A stretch of DNA of 64,000 bases from Symmachiella macrocystis (lineage in GTDB: Bacteria; Planctomycetota; Planctomycetia; Planctomycetales; Planctomycetaceae), in contig NZ_SJPP01000001.1 in the NCBI RefSeq assembly GCF_007860075.1, forward strand, positions 2,273,980 through 2,337,979, given 5' to 3'. Shown here one piece after another: positions 47,594 through 56,076 of the stretch; positions within the stretch are counted from its first letter, which is position 1, and each line of letters begins with the position of its first letter. The notes below the pieces were generated by a model, which was given only the letters and a program-made list of their open reading frames with translations, was not told the origin of the DNA and searched no databases. Both the position numbers and the translations under genes were made by a program.

Positions 47594-47616
47594 GTTCCCA
47601 AACTCCAGTTTGGAAC
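47594..47616. repeat. Hairpin repeat GTTCCCAAACT / AGTTTGGAAC
   Basis: Arms pair except for one bulged base; the core GTTCCCAAAC matches the arm at 16736-16760. It lies between two convergent genes, the small anchored protein and the SpoIIAA-like gene, where such repeats commonly sit. Confidence 0.65.
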
Positions 47617-47636
47617 GCGTATCGAACCGAGATGCA

Positions 47637-47999
47637 TCATTCTTTGAGCCATGTCATGGCCGCTTCCCGGTCTCCGAATGCAAAGTGCCGCACTTCGGCT
47701 TGGACAAAATGGCTGGCGATCTTTGGTGCGATTGTGAGGAACTCACTGTCGGAAACGGCTGCGATCTTTTTCACATGGCGATGATGATTGCGTACGAATT
47801 GTACGTGTGAAACAAAGGAGCCAAAGTCGTGCCACCCCGGGAAGGACTCCGCCTCGATCAGAATTCCTTGGAGATTCCCCTTCGAATCGATGTAAGGGTC
47901 GACCTCTGCTGCAATCCCTTTGAAGTCGTCCGACGTTAAAGGTGCCTGGGGAGTCAGTACGAGAATGCCTTCAGCTTCGAGCAATTTGTGATCTAGCAT
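47637..47999 (-). CDS. SpoIIAA-like (STAS-related) protein
   Basis: 120 residues from ATG 47999 (GGAG 9 nt upstream; an in-frame TTG lies 5 codons earlier). It matches the SpoIIAA-like family: GILVLTPQAPLTSDDFKGIA, DPYIDSKGNLQGILIEAESF, WHDFGSFVSHVQFVRNHHRH, KKIAAVSDSEFLTIAPKIAS and ending REAAMTWLKE. The phosphorylatable Ser of true anti-anti-sigma factors is not present in the usual D-S-[ST] form, so a regulatory switch role is uncertain. The fold is that of small cytosolic lipid- or protein-binding STAS relatives. No sigma factor is nearby. Confidence 0.85.
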   Translation of the reverse strand: MLDHKLLEAEGILVLTPQAPLTSDDFKGIAAEVDPYIDSKGNLQGILIEAESFPGWHDFGSFVSHVQFVRNHHRHVKKIAAVSDSEFLTIAPKIASHFVQAEVRHFAFGDREAAMTWLKE

Positions 48000-48160
48000 G
48001 CGAACGATCTCCAAGTCAGGTTAAAGTGATATCAGTCTTCTCGAATCCTTGCTTCGATTGAAGTGTGTCACGATTACTCCTCGAGGAGGTGAAGTGAGGC
48101 CTTGCTTGATCTCCGCGTCTTGGCGACTTTGCGCGAGTCCTTATTGTTTGAAAAACGGCA

Positions 48161-49111
48161 CTAACGCCCGATCGCCTTACGGAGCTGATTGATGTATTTG
48201 GGGATCTCGGTTTTTGGTTCGCCTTTGCCTTCGTACTCCAACACCACATACCCGCGATATCCGGCATCGTCCAGAATCTTGATAATCCGATCGAGGTCCG
48301 CCGGTTCTTGCGGTCGGTCGGCTGGTTTCATGTCGACCTTGATTTGCGCGTTGACGGCATACGGCGCGATCTTGGCCAAATCGCCATACGGGTCCGCCGT
48401 GCGGAAATTGCCGCTGTCAAAGTTCACACCAAACCAAGGCGAATCTTGCACGCGTTCGCAGATTGCCAACAGACCGTCCGCCTCGGCTGTGATCCCCCCG
48501 TGGTTTTCGATCGCCAGCACGACCCCCTTTTGAGCGGCATAGTCCAGCGATTCGTTCACGCCGGCGACGCACCGCTCTAAGGCGTCGTCAAACGTCTCCT
48601 CTTGCGGGACATAACCGGCAAAGATGCGGATCACCGGTGCGCCGATGATGGCGGCATAGTCGATCCAGCGTCGCGTATGTTCCAACGACTTTTGCCGGGC
48701 TTCTCCTTCCGGCAGGCAGAAGTTGTTGTTGATCGCTGTGCCGGAAATATCCAACCCCAAGCGAAACGCCTGTTCCTTGAGCGAGAGCAAATACGCGGTG
48801 TCAATTTCTGCAGGGTAATTCGCAAACCAATAACTGGTCAGTTCACATCCATCGAGATTGAGCGACGCCGCCTCGGTGATGAAATCGGGCATCGTCATTG
48901 TGGGGTTTTTGAAATCCAGATACTTGCGGTACGAATAGGCCGCCAAGCTGAGCTTCATATACGGCTTGCCAGTTCGCACGATTGGTTTGGCGGCCGTGAC
49001 TTCTTGAGAGAGGACCGTGCCGCCGGCCACCGCTGCCCCGAGGGCCAAACTTTGTTTCAGAAAATGGCGGCGGTCCGGATGGGTATCGTGCGGTTGTGGT
49101 GTGGCTGTCAT
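48161..49111 (-). CDS. Tat-exported sugar phosphate isomerase/epimerase-like TIM barrel
   Basis: 316 residues from ATG 49111 (AGGAG upstream). A Tat leader (RRHFLKQSLALGAAVAGGTV) precedes an AP-endonuclease-2 type TIM barrel: LDGCELTSYWFANYPAEIDT, HTRRWIDYAAIIGAPVIRIF, VVLAIENHGGITAEADGLLA, GVNFDSGNFRTADPY and GYRGYVVLEYEGKGEPKTEI. The metal-binding E, D, H and E residues of the fold are in place. Members isomerise or epimerise keto-sugars (xylose/hydroxypyruvate type). Substrate unknown; the export signal puts it in the periplasm, as with many planctomycete paralogues. Confidence 0.87.
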   Translation of the reverse strand: MTATPQPHDTHPDRRHFLKQSLALGAAVAGGTVLSQEVTAAKPIVRTGKPYMKLSLAAYSYRKYLDFKNPTMTMPDFITEAASLNLDGCELTSYWFANYPAEIDTAYLLSLKEQAFRLGLDISGTAINNNFCLPEGEARQKSLEHTRRWIDYAAIIGAPVIRIFAGYVPQEETFDDALERCVAGVNESLDYAAQKGVVLAIENHGGITAEADGLLAICERVQDSPWFGVNFDSGNFRTADPYGDLAKIAPYAVNAQIKVDMKPADRPQEPADLDRIIKILDDAGYRGYVVLEYEGKGEPKTEIPKYINQLRKAIGR

Positions 49112-49238
49112 GGGATTGCGAGACTCCTGTGCGAGATGGGCCGGCAGTGATTCGTAAGGAACCGGCGGAATCACTGCACTATACCGCGCCACGGGTCTCG
49201 CCGACCACCATCGCCGAATACCGCTGCGGGTAAAAAAG

Positions 49239-49426
49239 CCTCACGCCAAGCCGCAAAGTTCGCAAAGGGGTTTGCAATGTCGATGCGCTGGGCATCGGTT
49301 GGCGTGGATCGCGCTCAACAGGCAAAGCAATGATCGTTTACAAACGATATCCCCACCACGCAGCTGCCCGTGATTAATCCGTTTTTCCTGGTCACTCCTT
49401 TGCGGCCTTTGCGGCTTTGCGTGAAG
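49239..49426. repeat. Inverted-repeat unit with CGCAAAG periodic ends
   Basis: Left end 49239-49268 (CCTCACGCCAAGCCGCAAAG then TTCGCAAAGG) and right end 49397-49426 (CCTTTGCGGCCTTTGCGGCT then TTGCGTGAAG), its reverse complement. Each end repeats a 9-nt GCCGCAAAG unit two or three times. The 128-bp centre has no gene. It fills most of the 371-bp gap between the isomerase gene and the next. A single such end is at 52590-52616. Confidence 0.85.
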
Positions 49427-49482
49427 CTTACTTTCCCGCGCTTTAACGTTTAGGGTGGGGCTTCTGGCCCCGTGACGAACCG

Positions 49483-50007
49483 TTAGGGGACACTCAAATC
49501 CCTTCCCTGGTAAATAGCTACGATTGCCCCCACCACAATACCCAAGAACATCGCCATCAATATCGACACGATCAACGTGATACAGGACAAAACTGTGCCC
49601 AAGGGAGTAAAAACGAGTGATATCAGGGCCGCCCGGCCTGGCTTCGCGGGAAGTTGGTTGTGAGTGACGATGGCGAGGCTGATGAACTCAACCATCATGG
49701 CAATTGCTGCAAATTCAAGAAAGGCTGCATCAAATTCGAAAGGTCGTAAAAGTGGTACTCCACGCAGCTGTTGAATCACCAACACAAGCGGAATCGTCGG
49801 GACGAGTGAGGTCAATAATATTCTGGAGGCGGTGGCTGGTGTTGGTTCTGCGGTCAATAGTGAGAGTCGTAAAAATGATGTCCATTGATTGCAGACGGCT
49901 ACGACTTTTATATAAAGCACTGCTGCATTTCTGAATGCGTTAAACGAGCAGCAGCCCAATGAAACGACGAACAAGACTACCATCATGATAATGTCAAGAG
50001 TTTGCAT
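49483..50007 (-). CDS. Integral membrane protein, unknown
   Basis: 174 residues from ATG 50007 (GGAG 8 nt upstream). Four to five hydrophobic stretches: TLDIIMMVVLFVVSLGCCSF, VPTIPLVLVIQQLRGV, FLEFAAIAMMVEFISLAIVT, AALISLVFTPLGTVLSCITL and VSILMAMFLGIVVGAIVAIY. No motif recognised. It lies 61 bp downstream of the DHDPS-family lyase on the same strand and may be cotranscribed with it. If so, a transport or membrane role linked to that enzyme is possible, but nothing in the sequence shows it. Confidence 0.65.
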   Translation of the reverse strand: MQTLDIIMMVVLFVVSLGCCSFNAFRNAAVLYIKVVAVCNQWTSFLRLSLLTAEPTPATASRILLTSLVPTIPLVLVIQQLRGVPLLRPFEFDAAFLEFAAIAMMVEFISLAIVTHNQLPAKPGRAALISLVFTPLGTVLSCITLIVSILMAMFLGIVVGAIVAIYQGRDLSVP

Positions 50008-50068
50008 ATCGATGGCTCCGAGTGGTGGGAATGAAAGCATGCTATTGCGCGCGACGTTCCCGCCTCGC

Positions 50069-51091
50069 TTACGCCATGCCGCGGCGCTGGAGTTCGGACA
50101 TCACGTTTTGGACGATCGCGTCGACCTCGCTGCGGTCCACTGTGTTGGCCTGGACGGGGCAACCGCCGACCGGTTGGCCGGTGAAGCCTTGCTCGGCCAA
50201 CAGGCATTGTAACGTTTTGCTGAGCATGCCGAGGTCGGTACTTTGGTTTTCCGACATCGGTTGACGGCCGGTGCCCATGTTGAAGCCGCGTAACTCGACA
50301 GCGGCGCGGAAGCCTTCGGGGAATTCGGCGGAATACAGCATCGCGTCGAACAACGTTACCAGGTCGTATTGCACTTGCCGTGCTTCATCAAGCTGGCCGG
50401 CAGTGGTGAGGTCGTAAAGTTTACGAGTAATTTCCGGCACGACACCGGAGGTGGCATTGGTTCCGCCGTCGCAACCGATCAACAACAGCGGCATCAGTGC
50501 CGCATCCCAACCGGTCAAAAAACTGAACTCCGGCCGATTGGGCCGCACTGCTTGAATCATGCGAATCATGTGCGGGATGTCGCCCGAGGAATCCTTGATC
50601 GCCACGATCTTCTCGAAGTTGTCGGCCAGCCGTTGCACGGTCGGCACATCGATCGGGCTGGCAAACATGGGAATGTTGTACAGCGTGACGTCGACTGGTG
50701 TATTGCGGCCAATCTCGGCGAAGTAGGCGTAGACTGATTCGGGGCTGAGCTTGTAATAGAACGGCGCCACGATCGCGACCGCCCGCACCCCCAGCTCGTG
50801 ATAGAACTCGCAGGCTTTGATCGTTTCCTTGACGTTGGCTTCGGCGGCTCCGGCGAGAATCGGTACGCGGCCCCGCGTCTGATCGACCATGATTTCAATA
50901 ATCCGCCGCCGCTCCTCAACCGTGAAGCGGGTGAATTCGCCGGTCGACCCGTTGGGATACAAACCATGCACGCCCCGATCGATCAGCCAATCGGTATAAC
51001 GCCGCAGTTCCCCTTCATCGATTTCACCCCGGGCATCGAGGGGCACAAGATTGGGCGTAAAAATACCTTGGAGTTTGGCGGAATTCGGCAT
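50069..51091 (-). CDS. DHDPS/NAL-family lyase with a microcompartment-like C-terminal tail
   Basis: 340 residues from ATG 51091 (GTG 51100 is an alternative). TIM-barrel aldolase of the dihydrodipicolinate synthase family: [60 protein letters not shown] with the active-site Tyr, and [12 protein letters not shown] with the Schiff-base lysine. The family cleaves or condenses 2-keto-acid compounds (4-hydroxy-2-oxoacids, sialic acids, dipicolinate). After a Gly/Pro linker ([13 protein letters not shown]) an amphipathic helix [20 protein letters not shown] ends the chain. This linker-plus-helix form resembles encapsulation peptides that target enzymes to bacterial microcompartments. No shell gene lies in the window. 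Confidence 0.85.
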   Translation of the reverse strand: MPNSAKLQGIFTPNLVPLDARGEIDEGELRRYTDWLIDRGVHGLYPNGSTGEFTRFTVEERRRIIEIMVDQTRGRVPILAGAAEANVKETIKACEFYHELGVRAVAIVAPFYYKLSPESVYAYFAEIGRNTPVDVTLYNIPMFASPIDVPTVQRLADNFEKIVAIKDSSGDIPHMIRMIQAVRPNRPEFSFLTGWDAALMPLLLIGCDGGTNATSGVVPEITRKLYDLTTAGQLDEARQVQYDLVTLFDAMLYSAEFPEGFRAAVELRGFNMGTGRQPMSENQSTDLGMLSKTLQCLLAEQGFTGQPVGGCPVQANTVDRSEVDAIVQNVMSELQRRGMA

Positions 51092-51291
51092 GGGACTCAC
51101 ATCATTTCCGTGTAGATAAACAACTGGGAGACGCGTTTATCATAACATGCGGAGCAGGCGCGGGCAGGGGTAGCGGGGTAGGTTCCGTTGACTTTTTCGC
51201 TGGGCAACCCTGCGGGAGCGACCGATCATCCGCGCAATCGGAAAAAGCGGCACATGTCGACGCCGCATTGCTGGAGCGACGCTGTGAGCAG

Positions 51292-51525
51292 TTAGACGCG
51301 GCGGCTGGAGCGGCAGACGGCGAAGATGGAAACTCCGAACAAGAAAATCACAGCGAAAGCGGGCAAAATGAAATCGGTCCCCGACATGGGATCCACGGCA
51401 GCGGCTCCGCCACCCTGCGGGGGCAAGTCTTGACCCCGTGCTGCGGCCGCTTGCCACAGGATCGCCCAGCCGGTGGCGGTGAAGGCGGCCATCCTCTGGC
51501 AACGTCGCCCGTTTAACCAATTCAT
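51292..51525 (-). CDS. Small exported membrane protein, unknown
   Basis: 77 residues from ATG 51525 with AGGA 8 nt upstream. An N-terminal signal-like segment (MAAFTATGWAILWQAAAARG) is followed by a short QDLPPQGGG linker, then one membrane helix (FILPAFAVIFLFGVSIFAVC) and a basic end (RSSRRV). It lies alone between the lyase gene and the HYExAFE gene, on the same strand as both. The pattern (signal, spacer, anchor) is typical of real small planctomycete membrane proteins and the ribosome site is good, but no family is recognised. The overlapping longer frame at 51140-51520 is its shadow. Confidence 0.6.
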   Translation of the reverse strand: MNWLNGRRCQRMAAFTATGWAILWQAAAARGQDLPPQGGGAAAVDPMSGTDFILPAFAVIFLFGVSIFAVCRSSRRV

Positions 51526-51824
51526 GCGCGTATTCCTCGGGGAAGCTGTTTCATCAACGGGCATTTATTTACAACTCGTTTCAAAATCCTCTGACGCGTC
51601 TAACTGACACTGGTCTGTAGGTTTCGAGGACAAGCGCTACCGGGTTTTGAAACTGGTTCTAATGTGATTGCAGGATGTTTGGGTCGCAGATTTCGTTTGA
51701 GCGTCTCTTCAAAATACGTCTGTGAACTGCCTTTTCCCGTCCTGGGAGGGGGAAGACACGCTTTTAGATCCAGCATACGCTCCCGCGGGTGCCGGTACCA
51801 GTGGCAAATTGCAGCAGTCGCATT

Positions 51825-52334
51825 TTATAACAATTCGCTGAGCGGAACCCGCAGGCGGCGAAACTCGCGACTCGGCAGGCACACCGTATCCCAACCGGCG
51901 GAGCGGGTTTTCATGACCTCCAGATAGGCATCGGCCCAGACGCCGAAGAACGCATAACGGCGGCCGCGAAATTCAAACAGTTCGTCGAAATGCTGACAGT
52001 GCTTTTCGTGCACAATGTGATAGGCAAAGGCCAGCAGCCCGCGAAATCCTGTGCCGAACACTTCCTGCCATTGCAACAGCGCCGGCACATCTTCGGCACC
52101 GGTCCAGTTCTCCCACTTGTGCCCGTCTGTGCGACGCCCGGAAGGAAACCGCCGCCCCTTCACATCGACCAGAAGATTGGTCTCGCCGGGAGAATAGACA
52201 ATAAAGTCCATCGACTTGAGCGAAGCGCCGTCCAGCAACGCGCGGCGGCGTTCGTCGACAAAGACGTAAGGCGTCTTGCGTCCGCGCAGAAATTCTTCGA
52301 ACGCCACATCGTAATGATTGCACCGCAGGCCCAT
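51825..52334 (-). CDS. HYExAFE family protein, restriction-endonuclease-like fold
   Basis: 169 residues. The family name-motif is visible as NHYDVAFEEFLRGRKTPYV, followed by SMDFIVYSPGETNLLVDVKG, which supplies an acidic D43 and D57-V-K59, the D...(D/E)xK layout of PD-(D/E)XK nucleases. WENWTGAEDVPALLQWQEVF and AFYAYL-like FFGVWADAYLEVM continue. Such small proteins are widespread in planctomycetes with unknown role. GGGGAG upstream of ATG 52334 supports the start. DNA or RNA cleavage is a guess from fold only. The 299-bp gap in front (51526-51824) holds nothing recognised. Confidence 0.75.
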   Translation of the reverse strand: MGLRCNHYDVAFEEFLRGRKTPYVFVDERRRALLDGASLKSMDFIVYSPGETNLLVDVKGRRFPSGRRTDGHKWENWTGAEDVPALLQWQEVFGTGFRGLLAFAYHIVHEKHCQHFDELFEFRGRRYAFFGVWADAYLEVMKTRSAGWDTVCLPSREFRRLRVPLSELL

Positions 52335-52468
52335 ACTCTTCCACTCCCCACCAACTGCGCGCAGTTGGTCGCTGAGACATTCATCTGGAAATACGCTGCC
52401 TGCGTGTTAATCAGCATATTCGCAGCCGTGACTGATTGCAATCCGAACTGCTGTGCGCTGTGGTTGTC

Positions 52469-52616
52469 TTAGCCACAGATTGAACAGAGATGAAACACAG
52501 ATTTTTTCAGATCGCTCAATCGATTGTTCGGATGGGTCTCAGGAAATGATGTTGCCTGCAGAGAAAAAAGTAAGCGATGGCTAAAATTTCTTTGCGGCTT
52601 TGCGCGAGGCTTTTTT
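52469..52616. repeat. Mixed repeat: CACAGAT end and CGCAAAG end
   Basis: A CACAGAT-type left end (52469-52502, TTAGCCACAGATTGAACAGA and on) is followed after about 90 bp by a CGCAAAG-type right end (52590-52616, TTTGCGGCTTTGCGCGAGGC then a T-run). The two belong to different families found as complete pairs at 25369-25615 and 49239-49426. The stretch is inside the 307-bp gap 52335-52641, just after the DUF4159 gene, and its T-run could help end that transcript. Confidence 0.75.
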
Positions 52617-52641
52617 GAAGTCAAAAACACGCGGCGGCGGC

Positions 52642-55026
52642 TTATTGGGCGATGGAATACAGCACGACGTTTAAGGCGATTTTGACGGCGTCCTCGTGGA
52701 CGTACCCGGCGCAGGCAACTGAGGATTGGCGTTCCAAAGCGCAACTGATGTCGAACTTGCTATAGATGACGGCAATGCGACCATCAATCTCGATCCCCTC
52801 CAGTAACGGTTCGACTTCGAAGACGTTCGATTTGAGTGTCACTTTGGTGCTGCCCGATTCGGGGGCCCGCCGCTGCACCTTGCGGATATCGAACCCTCCC
52901 AATTGTGAGGTAAAGATCTCATGGTCCATCGGCAACCGTTTCAGCGGCGCATCGGGATAAATCTGCTCCATCAATTCCCGGAAACTCTTATCAAACTGCG
53001 GGGCGCCGCAACAGGCATCGGCGAATAAGAAGCCCCCTTGGTCGAGGTACTTTCGCAGGTTCTCTTGTTCCTGGCGGCTGAATTCAAACCGGTGACGGCC
53101 ATGCATGTAGAGAATAGGGTACTTGAAGATATTGTCATCGACCGCAACCAGATCGCGCTCGGTTGTCGAGGCCACCATGCCTAATTTGTCGTTCAGCGCA
53201 AAGAGCATATTGCGCAGCGCTGTGGGAGCGGTGTTCCAGCTTCCCGCGTGGCGGACTTTGGCGACTTGCAACAAGCCCCGTGTCACCTTGACCTGCGCCC
53301 CTTCTTCGGCGGCCAGGCGATTGTCGTCCAGTTTTTCCATCAGCTCCCGGCCGGTGGCATAGGCGATCACATTCACGCCCACCTTCATGGCCCTGAGCAC
53401 CATGGATGTTAAGGCGGGGGCACGTTTTTCCGGAATGCGTAGCCGCCATTTGTCCCATAAACAGGACAGATCGTCCGGCGAATAAATAATCACCGTCCGG
53501 CAGCCGAGTTCCACACCCCACAGTTCGACCGACTCAGAATCGAGTCGGTATTCGCTGCGATAGACTTCATGATCGGGTCCCAGACGCACCAACTCCGCTT
53601 CCCCATCAGGGTACATTTTGCGGATCAACTCGCGAAAACTGCGATCAAAGTCTTCGCCGTCGCAGCAGGACTCGACAAAGATCGTCCCGCCACCGCTGAC
53701 GTATTCCTTGAGCTTGCCCCGTTCCGCTTGGGTGAAGTCGTAGCCGTAGCGGCCGCTGATGAAGACGACCGGCGCTTGATGCAAATCGGCGACAGTCGCT
53801 GCTCGGCTATCAACTTGCTGCCAGGTCAGCAATTTTGGCCATTTTTCCAAGCCGCTGATGTGTTTGGTGAGGTTGTTGACATCGTTGTGGTGATTGTCCC
53901 AATCCTCCTCGGTGAGGCGGCCGTTGTTTTCCCGCGGCCCATATTTCAATTTATTGACCAAGACCGGTGCCAGTCCCTTGGAGAGAAATAGTAGGGCGAA
54001 CGATGTGGAGATAATTTCGTCCTCCATATGCCCGCTCCCTTTCCAGCTTCCGGCGATCGTTGCTTGCCGGGCAACCAGATATTCTGCTCCTTCGCGGTAC
54101 CAATCGTGCTGGCCGAAAAATCGCCGCGCGCTGAGCCGTCCGGCCCGCTCCAGGCCGTACAGATAATACAGTTGCCACGTGTGAGCCTTGGGGTTCATGC
54201 CGACCGCGAAATTTCGTGTCAGCCATTCGACGCCCCGTTCGAGTGCTTTCAGATAGGGATCTTCTTCCGGGGTTCCGCAACAAATCGGACGGCCATCCTC
54301 GTCGATTTCGTTGGCATCGTCGCTGAGCATGGAATGCACGATGACCATACTGGCGATTCCGGCGACCGTCATGCTGCCGGTGCTTGAACCGGAACTAACG
54401 GTGTAACCCCAACCACCGTCGACGTTTTGCGCGCCAAGCCAATGTGCTCGAATCCGCTCCCAGGTTGCGGTACTGACTTCCACCCCGTATTCCTGTGCGT
54501 CGCGCAGTCCCAACACCGCATATTGGCTATTGCTGTTATCTCCCCCCGCCATATTCAGCCGGCCGCCGGGTGCAGTGCCGTACGACCACCCGCCTCGTCC
54601 TTCGCCGCGGCGGATTTGGCTGTCTTCCAACATCTCCACCAATTCCCCAATGAGCGCTGCATCCCGTTTGCCATCTTTAGCTGCAGCGAGCGCCATGATC
54701 ATCAACGCGACCTCGTAGGTGCGATTCGGCTTGTTGCGGGGTTCGCGCAAAAAGCGCAGCGCCCGCGCCATCTGTGGATGATCGGCTGGGACTTTGGCAT
54801 TGAACAGCGCCAATGCGGTCAGGCTCGTGACACCCACGTCCCAATTCCCGCCGCTGGCCCAAGAGCCGTTGTCGTTCTGTCGCCGCAACAGGAACTTCAC
54901 ACCGCTATCGATCGAATGATGGACCTTCTGAGCTGTAATTTCGGCCCGGGCATTTCGGTGGGAGCTGGCGAGGATCGCGAGCGTACAGATCACGATCAGA
55001 AGGTGGCGGGCGATTCCGCAGCGCAT
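52642..55026 (-). CDS. DUF4159 protein with prenyltransferase/squalene-cyclase-like repeats
   Basis: 794 residues from ATG 55026 (GGGAGA upstream). A signal segment (HLLIVICTLAILASSHRNAR) leads into an alpha-toroid repeat region of roughly 340 residues like squalene/terpene cyclases (KFLLRRQNDNGSWASGGNWD, LTALALFNAKVPADHPQMAR, LRDAQEYGVEVSTATWERIR). Two DUF4159 domains follow, each with GRYGYDF/GRHRFEF, then FVESCCDGEDFDRSFRELI and FADACCGAPQFDKSFRELM and an IIYS or VIYS strand. The duplication is clear by eye. The domain, common in planctomycetes, has no established function. No catalytic DXDD motif was seen in the toroid. Divergent from the TetR gene. Confidence 0.85.
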   Translation of the reverse strand: MRCGIARHLLIVICTLAILASSHRNARAEITAQKVHHSIDSGVKFLLRRQNDNGSWASGGNWDVGVTSLTALALFNAKVPADHPQMARALRFLREPRNKPNRTYEVALMIMALAAAKDGKRDAALIGELVEMLEDSQIRRGEGRGGWSYGTAPGGRLNMAGGDNSNSQYAVLGLRDAQEYGVEVSTATWERIRAHWLGAQNVDGGWGYTVSSGSSTGSMTVAGIASMVIVHSMLSDDANEIDEDGRPICCGTPEEDPYLKALERGVEWLTRNFAVGMNPKAHTWQLYYLYGLERAGRLSARRFFGQHDWYREGAEYLVARQATIAGSWKGSGHMEDEIISTSFALLFLSKGLAPVLVNKLKYGPRENNGRLTEEDWDNHHNDVNNLTKHISGLEKWPKLLTWQQVDSRAATVADLHQAPVVFISGRYGYDFTQAERGKLKEYVSGGGTIFVESCCDGEDFDRSFRELIRKMYPDGEAELVRLGPDHEVYRSEYRLDSESVELWGVELGCRTVIIYSPDDLSCLWDKWRLRIPEKRAPALTSMVLRAMKVGVNVIAYATGRELMEKLDDNRLAAEEGAQVKVTRGLLQVAKVRHAGSWNTAPTALRNMLFALNDKLGMVASTTERDLVAVDDNIFKYPILYMHGRHRFEFSRQEQENLRKYLDQGGFLFADACCGAPQFDKSFRELMEQIYPDAPLKRLPMDHEIFTSQLGGFDIRKVQRRAPESGSTKVTLKSNVFEVEPLLEGIEIDGRIAVIYSKFDISCALERQSSVACAGYVHEDAVKIALNVVLYSIAQ

Positions 55027-55244
55027 GTCATTATCTCCCAAAGCACGTCCGTGGAACCAAAACGGCGGATGACGTGTCCTGCATGACATCATAACAGTCC
55101 CTCGGATGGCCAACAATAAAAACCGCAAACGCTGCATGGCAAACGTGGTTTTGGATTGGAATCTTAAGAAAACCGCGAGAGATGCGAATGGATTCCAAAG
55201 GAGGGGGATTGGATTGGGGAGGTTGGAAAAGGGGGGAAGTGAAC

Positions 55245-55272
55245 TTGACGTTGATCAGTTGTTTTATACAAT
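55245..55272 (+). promoter_or_regulatory. Promoter of the TetR-type regulator gene
   Basis: TTGACG at 55245-55250 and TACAAT at 55267-55272 with a 16-bp spacer, each one or two mismatches from sigma-70 consensus. Transcription would begin around 55279, so the palindrome at 55277-55292 would overlap the start site. The DUF4159 gene diverges to the left. Confidence 0.6.
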
Positions 55273-55276
55273 TGTT

Positions 55277-55292
55277 TCAAACGACTGTTTGA
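55277..55292. promoter_or_regulatory. Palindromic operator candidate TCAAACGACTGTTTGA
   Basis: Perfect 6-bp arms TCAAAC / GTTTGA around GACT, placed 30 bp upstream of the TetR start and over the predicted transcription start. Size and position match autoregulated TetR-family operators. Confidence 0.65.
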
Positions 55293-55321
55293 TTTGCATT
55301 TCTAGACAGCCTCTCTTTCCT

Positions 55322-56035
55322 ATGTCCACAGACGATACTCGAACTCGAATTCTCAATGCGGCCGGCCCCGTCTTTGCGGAAAAGGGCTTTTCCGATGCGA
55401 CGGTGCGCGATATTTGCCAAGCGGCGAATGTGAACGTCGCCAGTGTGAATTATCATTTCGGTGACAAGGAGCAATTGTATATCGCGACGGTGACGCAGGC
55501 CCGTGAGTTGAGGGTGCGGAAGGTTCAGTTTCCCGTCTGGTCGGCGGAGACGTTGCCAGAGGAAAAGCTGCGTGATTATTTGATGACGATGATCACACGG
55601 ATGCTGGGGACGAATCAGGCACCCTGGCAGGCGACGTTGATGATGCGTGAAGTTTTGCATCCCACGGCTGCCTGTAAGGCGCTGGTCAAGGATCATTTTC
55701 GTCCCGATTTCGATCTGCTGGTGGGAATTTTGCGGGAGATCATGCCTGAAGGGACTCCCGATTTCAAACTGCATCTCATCGGTTTCAGTATTCTAGGACA
55801 GTGTTTGAATTACCGGGTGGCGGGTGAAGTGGTCGCCATCATGATTGACGAACAAGAGCGACGGGATCATTACAGCATCACACAACTTGCTGAACATATT
55901 GCCGAGTTTTCATTGGCCGCATTGGGCTGCATCGCGCCTTACTCCGAACGGTCTCAGTCACAGTCAAGTCGGAGTATTCCCGCCCCCAACCATTCCCGTG
56001 CTTCGACAACAGCGGGTCGTAGCGTTTCGCGTTAA
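55322..56035 (+). CDS. TetR/AcrR-family regulator, CecR-like
   Basis: 237 residues from ATG 55322; the open frame extends 72 codons upstream but only past this ATG does homology begin. HTH: MSTDDTRTRILNAAGPVFAE, then GFSDATVRDICQAANVNVAS and VNYHFGDKEQLYIATVTQA. The ligand domain (DYLMTMITRMLGTNQAPWQA, MMREVLHPTAACKALVKDHF, FSILGQCLNYRV) is of the CerR/CecR (DUF1956) kind. A Ser-rich tail (SQSQSSRS, NHSRASTTAGRS) ends it. It is followed 41 bp later by the RND adaptor and the pump, so it probably represses this efflux operon and itself, through the palindrome just upstream. Confidence 0.9.
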   Translation: MSTDDTRTRILNAAGPVFAEKGFSDATVRDICQAANVNVASVNYHFGDKEQLYIATVTQARELRVRKVQFPVWSAETLPEEKLRDYLMTMITRMLGTNQAPWQATLMMREVLHPTAACKALVKDHFRPDFDLLVGILREIMPEGTPDFKLHLIGFSILGQCLNYRVAGEVVAIMIDEQERRDHYSITQLAEHIAEFSLAALGCIAPYSERSQSQSSRSIPAPNHSRASTTAGRSVSR

Positions 56036-56076
56036 CCAAGTTTGAGTCTCAATCGTTTGAAGGTTGTTTCCCTACG

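Noticed and set aside
51140-51520. Minus-strand open frame of 126 codons
   Set aside because: Overlaps the 77-residue protein in another frame; Arg-rich with no ribosome site; the small membrane protein is the better fit.
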